Assembly: GCA_916700875.1 (NCBI GenBank)
Contig: CAKAKS010000032.1
Location: forward strand, 18,219,629 to 18,283,628
Direction: 5' to 3'
DNA from: Sebastes aleutianus
Taxonomy: Eukaryota; Chordata; Actinopteri; Perciformes; Sebastidae
Length of the DNA stretch: 64,000 nucleotides
Shown: one piece after another, positions 49,901-60,359 of the stretch
Layout of the letters: every line of letters begins with the position of its first letter
How positions within the stretch are numbered: the stretch's first letter is position 1
The notes under the pieces: generated by a model
What the model saw: the letters and a program-made list of their open reading frames with translations, nothing else
Told to the model about the DNA's origin: nothing
Databases searched by the model: none
Made by a program: the position numbers and the translations under genes

Positions 49901-50884
49901 TTGCTAAAAACAAGTAAAAATTACAAATACATACAGTATATTTCTCTTCTCAGTGTAGACTTTGTGAGACTTTAACTCTTCACATCCACCCTTAAAGGCT
50001 TGGTTTTCCAAACTCACAGATGCACAAAGACACACAATGCAGCCAATGAGAACACGAGGGATTTCTGAGAAACAGCTGTATGCAGTTTTACCTTGGTGTA
50101 TTCTTTCCACGTCAACATCGGAGCCAGGACTTGACTGAGCCAATGCTTCACTGCAACTTGCTCTAATCGACATGACACACTGTCTGCCAGAGGAGGTATC
50201 CCGAATAGCTAGGGAAAAATAATAAAAAAAAAAAACCATCCCTAAACAAAGGAGAGGCATTTAAAACGCTTGGTTGTGTAGGCAGAACCAGGTTAGCACT
50301 AGCCTGGGAGCAAACGGGTGAAATGAGACTAATGAGTAAAACCAGGATATACTTTCAGGTCACAAGTTTACAGCGGATTAAGTTAGAACAGGAAAAAGTA
50401 ACAATAAATGCAAGGAAATTAAATATAAAAAAGGCACATAAGTAAAGTTAATCAAATGTAATTGAAGTGAACAGACCTGACACTTCCAATCTGACACATT
50501 AGGATGCTGACAAACAAGCCACGTATAATGCAAGGATTGATTGCTGTGAGGTCCTCTCCAAATGAAGCCTCTCACATAGTAGGTAATTAGGAAGTGAGCA
50601 GATGCTGGTATTGAGTGCTTTGAGGGCCTGAGAGAGGCAGTAATTGTTTTCTGTTGATTACATGGCCTTTTGACAGAAAATGGGTCACTGCAGTAGTGAC
50701 CACAGACTACTGGGCTGAGAAGACCTTCCAGCACATGGTGTTAGAACAAGCACAGCAGCATGGGAAAGTCAGTGGAAATCCAATCAAAAAAGCTCAGACC
50801 ATTTATTTACAATATATGTACATGTGTGCTAATAATACTTTTACTATAATGAATATTTTTTTCAAATGACGATGTGAAAACAAT
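49901..50884. other. No gene recognised
   Basis: Unique-looking sequence; 118-codon minus-strand frames at 49904-50260 and 50378-50734 have no domain I recognise. Confidence 0.35.
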
Positions 50885-51465
50885 ATGAAAGGTATCGCTC
50901 GTAGTGATGAACCTACAGATAATTATCACCTGAATCTGCAGCTCCCCTTGGTTTCACAGAGCTCCGTAGTGAGTTTGAGTTCATCTTTTAGCTGTCCAGC
51001 CCACAACTTTACCGCTTTGGTTCACTCTCACGGCTCTCATAGCGCCATTTTCAGGCACAGCAGGCAGCTGTTTTCAGTGAAAAGCCCACTATACACTACC
51101 TGCTCAGCACCAAACAGCAGACAGACCAGTGTGATCTCATCCCCCCCTCGTCATAGTTTGCAGCTTGGGCAGATGCTCCCATGGCGTCCTTTTGCGTAGT
51201 ATCTTGATGCTGAAGGTTCGCACGTGGTTAATGTTGTGAAATGGTGGCGGTTGACGTTGTAACAGGCGGTTAATGTTGTGAAACCAAGGAATGTACCATT
51301 CTTCTCCTTGCCATCCTTGCCAATTCAAAGTTGTACAATCAGTCTTACTTGTTCTGGTGTAACCAGTAGCTTATGGTGGCAAATTTTATCTTAGGATAGC
51401 AAACTTTCGATAAATATTGATGTCTAATAGACTAGATTACTTGCTCAGTGACTTTATGACTCATT
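50885..51465. repeat. Composite repeat: family C, then B fragment, then D
   Basis: 50885-51130 (C) has GTAGTGATGAACCTACAGAT and CTACCTGCTCAGCACCAAAC; 51131-51290 (B) starts TGTGATCTCATCCC; 51291-51465 (D) starts AATGTACCATTCTTCTCCTT. The D segment recurs at 55791-55950 with only a few substitutions, and C has a shorter relative at 7545-7690. Confidence 0.65.
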
Positions 51466-51514
51466 ATAGACTACATTTTTTCCTGTAATTATTACTTCGA
51501 GCCATAATGGCTGC

Positions 51515-51840
51515 TAGTGATGTGCAGGTCAATGTTTTTTATAACCCGCACCCACTCGACCGGTTATGAGAGCCAATCCACACCATCCGACCCGTCAAAA
51601 TATGCGTTAATCAACCACCCGAACCTGACCCGACCCATTAACCGCCAACTTTATGCATTATGTAACACAATTGTCAGGACTGAGGTCTGAGACAAGGACA
51701 AAGACAAGCACACTCGAGCGCCACGGCTCGCCTGTCAATTTGTCACCCGCCCTAAACCGCAATATCTTCTAGTGAGCTCACCCGAACCCGCCCGATCCCC
51801 GGGTCAACCTGCGGGTTCTGGGTTGACCCACGCATCACTA
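51515..51840. mobile_element. hAT-type MITE with near-perfect 8-bp TSD
   Basis: The termini TAGTGATGTGCAGGTC and GACCCACGCATCACTA are imperfect inverted repeats. Flanks ATGGCTGC (51507-51514) and ATTGCTGC (51841-51848) differ by one base. The interior is rich in CCCGAACCCGACCC-like words. It is non-coding, 326 bp. Confidence 0.8.
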
Positions 51841-51848
51841 ATTGCTGC

Positions 51849-54800
51849 CATTTAGCAAAAGTTATAGTCTCACTTCAATGTGTATGGTGCTTTGTTTTTT
51901 GTGTCTATTTTTACATAGTCCTCCTTGTCTTGATTGCCAGTCCTCAGTGGCTTTTAATGGTTACAGCGTGCTTCCTATTAGGTCATTGTTTTCATGAATT
52001 AGTGCATTGCTTTGACCAAGTCATGGTAAAAAAAAAAATTCAACATACTGTACAATGTTTCTTTTACATTAGTGTATCAAATACTGACAAAAAAAATATA
52101 TCGATACAGCATATTTTGGCTCAAACGAACCCTCGTACAAGGAGCTCTTTGTTTACAGTATTGCTCAGTTTATTAAATTAAAACTGAAAGGCCTCCAGTG
52201 AGTTTAGCAGAACCTCCCTTCCATATTAAACCTGGAGAGCAAAGTTGTCCTTGCAGATGCGGTGCGAGCTACTATTGTCCTTTTCAAGGACCCTTCAGTT
52301 GCTTTACTGGCGGGAATCAACAGAGGAGATACTGTGTGGTTTCTTGAATACTGGCTCCATCTGCTGGTTATAAGCTTCCTCTCACCATGTGCTGCTTTGG
52401 CAACATGAACAAAAAAATCATGAGGTCAGAACAAATGTTTATCCCTCTTACAGCTCTTACAGCAAGCGGTCAATGAGAATTACACTGGGTGCGTCATTAT
52501 GAATGTGTTGACTAAATGTGTTTGCAGTGAGCGCTGAAAAGGTTTCCTGCAAAAACCTCCTGCAGACGGAGGTCAAAAGTTCATCTCTGTGACGTACTTT
52601 CAACGTCAACACGACTGCAAAAAGCCTTAATTTACATGTAGTGATCCAGCAGATTAAGAGGGATAGCTCAAAGTTAAACAGGGCTGCCCCCGCTTCTTTT
52701 ACTACAGTTGAACTCTTCCTGGCTGCATTGACGGTTGTCCTGACAACCTTATGTCACGGTGTCAGAGGTACAATATGACCCTGTCTCAGCTTTGCTCATC
52801 TGTTCACTTGATTACGTCTGTGCAGTGTCTCGATGGATGGAGGAAGCTTTGGTGTCTTCCTCATTAGGAAATGTCTCTTGTAAGAAAGGACATACATGTC
52901 TGTAAAGAGAGAGGACATTTTGGCTGAAATTATTGCTAAGTTTTACATCTTTATTGGGTCTGGAGCCTTATGATGTGCTAGTAAACAGTAGACCCTCAGA
53001 AAAATAGTACTACAGGATGTGGTGTGTGTTTATGTTGGTGAGTAGTTCTTCTTGACCCAGTCATGTTCATGTTTGTGTACCTGGCGGGGTAAGAGGCCCA
53101 GACCTCAGTTTTACTGGAATGCCTATCAGCAGGCAGCTGGCTTGTTAAATACTCTCCAGAGATTTGGTTTCGCCAGACATATGGCAGAAATGTGTCTTTG
53201 ACTCAAACATGACAACAATAGTGTAATTTGTTGTCCTTCAAATGGAGCAGTTGAGTCATGATAATTAAAATTTCCTGCTGTTGGGAGGGAACAATAGGCA
53301 TTTGTGTCCATTACAGTTGCAAAAGCAGCTCACGCATTGTCTAATCGCGGTCCCAAAGTCATCTCAATTCACACAGTTTTGGAGGATTTGATTACACAAA
53401 GCCACGCAGAATCCCCTTTTTGTCTTCCATGTCGCCGTCCATGGGAGGAGGAGGAATATTTTTTTAAACTGGGAGAAGTCAGAAAAGCCACAGCTATGCA
53501 GCGAGCTGGGCTGTGGCCTCGGTCTTGCGGCAGATCCTCCCCCTCGTCTGGAAGCTGTTGAGTTCTCTTCCAGATGTGGCCGCCCGATCTTTTTAATGAT
53601 ACACTGAGAGCATAACAGAAATGGGGGTCGAAAAAAAACAACACAAACAAGACTCAATGAAAAGCAAGGGTTGGAAAGTAAGCTTGTTTGTGAACTTTTA
53701 CTCTTATAACAGCCTAAAAGTAGGACTTCTACTTTCACTAAAGTAGATTTTATTGGGCTTTTGGAGAGGCAAGAACTATAGTACACATTTATGCAGTTAT
53801 TGCACAATCTATAGTACACATTTATGCAGTTATTGCACAATCTATAGTATGCATTTATGCAGTTGCACAATCAGGAGGATGTTCCAGTTTTGCTCTGAAG
53901 CAACTGCGAACAGTTCAGGAGGTTCAAGAGTGGATCTGTAAACCCCTCACATTCACAGATAATCTGGGCCGAGCATTGGTGCCGACCGAGGCCCTGTACC
54001 GGATTTCCCCTCCGATTGCCGGGAGGGATGAATCTGGGATAAATCACCCCAAAACTCCTTTAGTCTGAAACCAGTTTAAGGCAATCTCTGAGAAAACTGT
54101 CTTATAAAGAAAAGATCATCTTAAAAACATCACTGAAATGTTGAGATTGGTTAAATATTGATATTCACATTGTAAAGGTTATAATCAGGATGCCACACTG
54201 GGCCTTTCATGAAGACTAAAAGTGCTACGGAGAGTAGTCTTCAAAAGGGCTACCTTTACATGTTTTCAGCTTAAGCATCCTATTTCAGTAACATTTAAGT
54301 GAAGGAACAATGCATGTTCTCTAAAAAAAAATCAAAAACTAAAGCAGGAATTTCCTCGATGAGACATCTGGGACTTGCAGGCTGATTTGTCTCCCCCCCC
54401 CCTCCTTCCTCCCTCTCACATTCACAGTTTGGAAAATGCCAGTTGTTTAAGCGGCAGGTGTCTTTGACTTGGTCATCCTCCAGAGAGAACAGGTTGCACA
54501 GCTGTCTGGCACACACACATATGTGCACACACACAAGAGAGAAAGAGACACTTAATGAAAGATAGCAAACAACTCCTTTACTCGGGGTGAACTCTGGGTT
54601 CTCGTCGGACAGCTCTGGCAGGGAGATGCTCCTGCTGCGTCTTTTGTATGTGCAAGTGGATCAAACAAAAGCTTATTGAGGAATCTCTGGGAAGCCCAAG
54701 CTGTCGGAAAGGAATGCCCCCTCTCTTCTCTTGTGGCTCGAGTCTTAATCAGTCAGCGGAGGGGGCTGCTGAGCTGGGGTGGGGGGGAGGCCTCCTGGAT

Positions 54801-55050
54801 CCGACTGGGCCGACAGGAACTCACTCACTCCTGACCTCACTCGCCTCAATAAAATCTATTAGCTGAACACAGAGGGGCAAAAGGCTGGTCATTGTTGCTG
54901 ATGTGATACAGATAAATCAAACAAATTGGCCCCCTGTTGGCCCTTTTCATAGACATACTGTCTAAATCCTTATGTAATCTCTTTCTCAATCCAGGGAATG
55001 GCTGAATATTTAAATGTAGAAATTGTTTAAATTCTATGATAAATAAGAAA
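51849..55050. other. No gene recognised outside the tandem repeat
   Basis: Mostly unique sequence; a C9 run at 54394-54402 and G-runs at 54780 occur. No exon with recognisable peptide. Confidence 0.35.
53778..53873. repeat. 33-bp tandem repeat, 2.9 copies
   Basis: Units 53778-53810 and 53811-53843 are identical (ATAGTACACATTTATGCAGT, then TATTGCACAATCT). The third, 53844-53873, has two substitutions and a 3-base deletion. A 168-codon minus-strand frame over it is repeat-driven. Confidence 0.9.
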
Positions 55051-55960
55051 ACATTCATCAGGTTGCCAGAAACACGACTCCAAATTAAGGTTAATGTTGC
55101 TCTGTAACTGCCGGATGTGTAGATAAGCAACTGTTTCTCATACCAACCTAAAATTAACAACAAAACCACTTAGGGTTAGGAAAAATCATCATGGTTTGGC
55201 TTAAAATAAGTATGCTTTAATGTAACTTAAGCTATGAACGTAACGTCATGTGACTCAGTGGCATAGTGTCACCAGACTTCTCGCTCTTAATACTATATCT
55301 GTTGCTATGAGCGTCTAATAATGACGTGGACAGGTTTAGATTGGAGTTAGTTGAAAGCCGGTACGTCTCATACAGACGCTGAAGGACGCCTTGTTGTATC
55401 AAGGTGCTTTACCGTTTTTTATTTGGGAGTGAGACCAGGCTGGACAGACACAGTTAAGGACTAGCTGGTGAACATAGTGGAACATTTAGCAGCTAAAGGG
55501 CCAGATATTTCCCTCAAGAGTTCATAGAGACCAATATTAACAGAGCTTAAAGAAAGTAAATATTTGACTAACATTCATCAGGTTGCCAGAAACACGACTC
55601 CAAATTAAGGTTAATGTTGCTCTGTAACTGCCGGATGTGTAGATAAGCAACTGTTTCTCATACCAACTTAAAATGTGATATGTCAACGCTGTGTTCAAAG
55701 CTTGTTTCCGCTCCCCCCAAGTGTCCAAGAAAAATTGCATTTAAAGTGACAATATGTAACTTTTGTTAAAAAAAAAAGAAAAAAAAAAGTAATGTACCAT
55801 TCTTCTCCTTGCCATCTTTGCCAATTTAAAGTTGTACAATCAGTCTTACTTGTTCTAGTGTGACCAGTAGCTTATGGTGTCAAATTGTATCTTAGGATAG
55901 CAAACTTTCAATAGATATTGCTTTACTTGCTCAGTGACTTTCATGACTCTTCTGTACTGG
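55051..55960. repeat. Composite repeat: C tail, B, C middle plus tail, D
   Basis: A segment of about 100 bp occurs twice with nearly no change (55051-55152 and about 55571-55673; starts CATTCATCAGGTTGCCAGAA). Between the copies lie a B right half (55155-55444, ending GAGTGAGACCAGGCTG) and a C middle part (55445-55570). D follows at 55791-55950 after an A-rich stretch. Open frames on the minus strand here share the same peptide because of the duplication and are not genes. Confidence 0.7.
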
Positions 55961-56392
55961 ACATGCAGAGGCAGATGTTCCCTAAAGGAAAAGTGGGAGT
56001 TATTTTTGTCCAGTACAAATAATGGAAACATAAAGAGGGTGTGTGTGTGTTCCCCTCTCTATAAGAAGGAGGAGTTTTCTCCCTGGGGTCCTGAGCCAAA
56101 CTGGTGTTATGTAACTGATGCACTGCTTCTCATCCTGATGTGGAGTTACTGGAAAGTTTACAGGCAGCAGCAGCTCTGTGAACATGGAGGAACATTTCTA
56201 AGAAAATTTGCCTTTTAGAGCTTTTAGATCAGCCAAAGATCTGTCTTACAGCCGTAAACTTAATTGAAAACTGACCTTAAAAGCGCTGCCAAGAATCTTT
56301 GTTAATGTTCAACTCTGGAAGCACTTGGAGGAATTTGGAGATGGGACTTTGCGTTTAGATCTTGCAAGCAGCCAGACAGGACAGGAGGGGAC
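55961..56392 (+). other. cys1: cys1 upstream flank and 5'UTR
   Basis: There is no TATA box at a convincing place and no X-box. 56120-56218 (GGCAGCAGCAGCTCTGTGAA, CATGGAGGAACATTT) resembles family C, so repeat-derived DNA reaches within about 175 bp of the cys1 ATG. The ATG context is GGGGACATGG, with G at -3. Confidence 0.4.
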
Positions 56393-58639
56393 ATGGGCAG
56401 CGGTACAAGCCGAGGGAAGAGGGTTGCACCTGCGTGTGTCAGCGAGGTGAACGTGACCAAAACAACCGCTTCACCCAAAGAAGACAGCCGTCCGTTCAAG
56501 CCGCTCAAAATCCACGCTGCGATTTTACGCAACGCGCGTAACCGTGCGCAACCGGCGGACTGCCACAGCGAGGGACACGACTCCGACTTCTCCAGAGAGG
56601 ACGACGACATCATCATCGATGGAGACATGGACACGGTTCTGCAGGAATACGAGGAGCGAGGGAGAGCTTCCGTGAAGAAAGATCCTCCCAAGAAGACGGT
56701 GATCAGATCCAAAACATACGGACTGTGTCATTTTAGTCAGGAGGACGACGAAGACTGCAGCTCAGAGGAGCCACGTGGCTCTCACGGTGGATCAAGAGAT
56801 GTAAACAAGAGGAGCAATGATGCTTTCACTAAACACACACCTGACAGTCAGCACAGTGTAAGGACTTTTATATTTCTATACTATTTGATCATTATTATTA
56901 TTGGATAAGGCAAGGCAAGTTTATTTATAAAGCACATTTCATACACAAAGGCAATTCAAAGTGCTTTACATATATAAAAGCAAGATAAAAGATCACAAAG
57001 TGCATAAGATAAAAACGAAAAAAAGAATGTAAAAGTATAAGTTAAAAGAAAAGAATTAAAAGGATAATAAAAACAATCAAAAGACAGTAAAGTGCAGCAT
57101 TTGATCAATTAAGAAAAGCGTCTGAGAACAGTTTGGTTCTTGAGTCTAGATTTAAAAGTGGCCACTGTTGCTGCTGATAACACATGATTTCTCTGATTGT
57201 TGTTCAACAGTTTATTATAAACTCTGAAAAAAAAGTTTGGAAATTTGTGTTTGGTGGATTATTTCTCTGTTGTTACAATGCTAATTGGCATTGTATTTTA
57301 CATCGTTGGAAAGCCTGTTTATTTACCTTCACAATGATGTCCAACTTGTAAGGATCATGCATTTGTGTTATGAGCAGCACAGCTGATTATTTGGGTAGCA
57401 CCTAAGGAAAATTTGCCAAATTTGCTCTGCCAATGGTAAACAGTGTATTATCATGTTTGTATTGACTCTTGTTTTGAGTTGTTTAGTGGATTGGATGATT
57501 GAACTCTCTATCAGTATCAAGGAACAAACAAGACATATTTACACAATTTATACAATTTTACAATTTATTCATTTAATATACCGTCAGGAGCCTCAACTGC
57601 CTGGCACAGTGTATCAAATGAATGAAGTGTAAAATTGCCAATATGTCTTTTTTGTTCCTTGTTACTGATAGAGAGTTCAATCATCCAATCCACCAAACAA
57701 CTCAAAACAAGAGTCAATACCAACAGGAGAATACACTGTTTACCATTGGCAGAGCATTTTGGCAAATTTTTCTTGGGCGCTACCCACATAATCAGCTGTG
57801 CTGCTCATCCCACAAATGCATGATCCTTACAAGTTGGACATCATTGTGAAGGTAAATAAACAGGCTTTCCAACGATGTAAAATTCAATGCCAATTAGCAT
57901 TGTAACAACAGAGAAGTAATCCACCAAACTCAAGTTTCCAAACTTTTTTTTCCGAGTTTAGATCATAACAGCAGGATGCTTTTTAAGTAATGAGTCTGAA
58001 GAATTGTTCAGTGCTAAGATGAAAACACATGATATCCCTTATTTCCTCTCTGTCTCAGGGCTTTTTGACAGGAGGGGCTTTGTTGGAAGCTGTTCCCACA
58101 TCAGAAAAGCAATCGTAAGTAGACAGCTCTAATAAATAATGGATTTGTGAGCTCAGTGCAGTAGTAAAAAGCCCAGCAGGGCCAGATCAAATTCACCTTA
58201 AAGGGAGGGATCGAAATACCAACCCATTATTTTCAAGGCAGATCAGATTAGTCACATGTCTGCAAGCAGGACAGAAACAAACAAGTGTCTGTTATTGCTG
58301 CTTTGTTTGAGGTGAGTGTGAAAACCGGAAGCTCAACTAGGTAGAATATATTCCATACCTCCATACCCTTGATGGCCCTTTATATTAGTGCATCACATTG
58401 GAAATTCATCTGTTGATTGTTTGATGCTGTTGTGGGTTGATTTATTAAAAAGATGTGACAATAACACATGAAAATACATACTTATATTTCCTGTATTTAT
58501 TACCATGTTGCTGACATGTTCTTCCACTTTTTCCAGGACTTTTGACAGCTGCCATAGCTCCTCTCTCACCATGCCGGTCATCCTGTACGATGGATCAGAA
58601 GAAGAGCTGATGGACACTATTGAGAAAGAGTTTAGTTGA
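56393..58639 (+). CDS. cys1: Cystin-1-like ciliary membrane-associated protein, 3 exons
   Basis: Spliced exons are 56393-56857 (155 codons, donor AGT|GTAAGG), 58059-58114 (acceptor CTCAG, donor GTAAGT) and 58537-58639 (acceptor TTCCAG, stop TGA), giving about 207 residues with consistent phases. The N terminus MGSGTSRGKR fits an N-myristoylation signal (Gly2, Ser6) followed by basic residues and resembles the MGSGSSR start of mammalian cystin-1. The C terminus LYDGSEEELMDTIEKEF closely resembles the end of human cystin (YDHSEEGLMASIEREY). Mammalian cystin is also encoded by three exons; it associates with the ciliary membrane by its lipid anchor and its loss causes polycystic kidney disease in the cpk mouse. 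The middle is poorly conserved and has two acidic patches (around residues 64-80 and 119-127). It is longer than human cystin (about 158 residues), and the AxEGG ciliary motif of mammals is not evident. The start is the first ATG of the open frame. The family call rests on the two ends only. Confidence 0.75.
56905..57215. repeat. Dispersed teleost repeat in cys1 intron 1
   Basis: It begins GGCAAGGCAAGTTTATTTAT, then AGCACATTTCATACAC and CAATTCAAAGTGCTTTACA, a motif I recognise as widespread in teleost introns and flanks. It is A-rich toward its 3' part and abuts the inverted repeat. The superfamily is not assigned. Confidence 0.6.
57218..57960. repeat. Long near-perfect inverted repeat (hairpin) in cys1 intron 1
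   Basis: The left arm from 57218 and the reverse complement of the right arm ending at 57960 align along almost their full lengths, with the centre near 57593 and a loop of only about 10 bases. Comparing 57284-57343 with the complement of 57841-57900 gives one mismatch in 60; the outer 60 bases have about six. The inner arms are more diverged, with a small insertion near 57540. The organisation suits a fold-back or MITE-type transposon, but I cannot see a clear TSD. Open frames inside it (57565-57849, both strands) are by-products of the symmetry. The intron transcript could form a hairpin of about 370 bp. Confidence 0.85.
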
Positions 58640-59467
58640 CCCCCAGCTGAGAGTGCTGCAGCAAAGCTGTTGTCCTTTTCAGCCAGCCTCGTGGCATTAC
58701 AGCAGTTTGCAGAAGAAATTTTAAAAAAGAGAAAGGGAAACAGGGTTTCTTTTAGACAATTTCCTGCCGCTAAGGAAGGCTATACGTTCACTGTATTTAA
58801 GCAGGATTTCCAGGATAAATTTAACATTGTTTGTGTTAAACTGCTGCACTCCAGGCCTTTGCATTTACCCAAGTCTTATTTAACAACATGAAGCAGTGTA
58901 ATTGCAGAGTTATAACACCAACTTGAACAGGTGCCAGGAGGTTCAAGTCTGACAGAAGCCTCCTCGGTTTGTTATCTGCAGTGGTGTCACTGTCACCCCC
59001 CTCAACGCTGCCGGCCTCCCACAGAGCACTACTTATTTGTTACCTATTACTTACTCTACTTTAACTTGTCTGTTAATAGGTAAAGGAGAGAGCACATATG
59101 CCTCTGGTTGCTGAAACTGAAATCTAGCAGTTAAGGCACATTCTTGTGGCCGTGCTATATGCAAAAATAACATTTTCCACCAGCAGATTTGTGCGTGCAG
59201 CACAGTGTATAGTTTTTCATAAGTGGCAGCCCTGCAAAGGTATGAGCAGGGACTGTTGATTTAAGGTTTCCTTCCTGACCACAAGTTCCTGCACTTTTCC
59301 ACCCTTATGAAGAAGGAATGTGCGGCAACAGAGACATTCAGTCAGACTCACTTTGACCCAGCTGTGTTTTAGGCACATTCACACATACAGGCCTGCTGCT
59401 GCCGCTTAGTGGTGGAACACAGTAGTGCATGAACACATACTTCACCATTGATGAGAATACTGCATGT
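58640..59467 (+). other. cys1 3'UTR or downstream flank
   Basis: No further coding exon is recognised. The sequence is unique-looking. An open frame at 58670-58891 (73 codons) has no family match and begins inside the presumed 3'UTR. No AATAAA occurs here. Confidence 0.4.
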
Positions 59468-59894
59468 TAGGGGTGTAAATCACAAGTTTCATCATGATAC
59501 GATATTATATTGATTCTTCAGACATGATACAATATTTATTGATATAACAAAGTGTGCCACAATACAATTCTGATTTGATTCAATTCAGGGGGCTGCGATC
59601 GATAAAACGATATCATATGTCCATTGACACAATCTGTGGCATTTATTTCAACTCAGAAAAAAAAACTAAAATATGATTTGACGATTTTATTACTGGGCTC
59701 TTCCAGACATTTAAATGAAAAACAATCTATTTTTCTTTTTTTTTTAATAAAAAGAATAAATATAAAGTGGGAATTTCAAAATACAGGCATATCTTAAAGA
59801 TATGTGTCAATATTTTCAATTTGCATCGATGATATTGGATCGTTGATCTTTGAATCGATATATCGATCCAGATCGCTGCATCGTTACACCCCTA
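59468..59894. mobile_element. Non-autonomous hAT element with 8-bp TSD
   Basis: Terminal inverted repeats TAGGGGTGTAA and TTACACCCCTA bound 427 bp. They are flanked by a perfect 8-bp direct repeat CTGCATGT (59460-59467 and 59895-59902), the hallmark of hAT transposition. The inside is AT-rich with repeated ATCGAT/CGATAT words and has no transposase frame. It sits between the 3' ends of cys1 and klhdc1. Confidence 0.9.
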
Positions 59895-59993
59895 CTGCAT
59901 GTGTCAACAAACTGCATTTGTCACTGTCTAACGAAGGGTGGATTTCAACCAGAAATGTAGAGGAAGAGTTTTATAATTTTGTTTTATATTGCA

Positions 59994-60133
59994 AATAAAA
60001 ATTGATTATTGCTGTATTTATGATCATGCGTGAAATTTCTGGGAGAATCAAGTTGTGTGTTGACTAATACTTCAAATACCTGTCTAATTTAATAATCCAC
60101 ATCAGGCAAAAACAGTTTGATGTGCCATTTAAT
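59994..60133. promoter_or_regulatory. Candidate facing polyadenylation signals of cys1 and klhdc1
   Basis: On the plus strand AATAAA occurs at 59994-59999, the first one past the cys1 stop that is not inside the hAT element at 59468-59894 (which itself carries AATAAA near 59747). On the minus strand ATTAAA occurs at 60133-60128 and 60093-60088, 230-270 bases past the klhdc1 stop. If used, the two 3' ends would lie within about 130 bp of each other, and cys1 would have a 3'UTR of roughly 1.35 kb. Confidence 0.35.
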
Positions 60134-60359
60134 CATCACAGGAACAGTTTGTTAGAGTATTTCAGCAGGCAGACTGTACAAAATAAAATGTGCATCTCTA
60201 AAACAATAAAACAACAAAATATTTTGCACAATATATTTAAAAAATAAAATCACTATACCCTGCAGTGTGACTGAGATGTTCACACTGAAGGGAGTACAGT
60301 ACTTGAATAAGAAATTGCATGATATTGCATTGTTTTTGGCAATTAAGACATTCTTTGAA

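Noticed and set aside
53364..53870. 168-codon minus-strand frame
   Set aside because: Driven partly by the 33-bp tandem repeat (CINVYYRLCNN units); no splice context or family.
56000..56218. 94-codon frame just before cys1 as an N-terminal extension
   Set aside because: It ends in a stop before the cys1 ATG and lies in repeat-like sequence.
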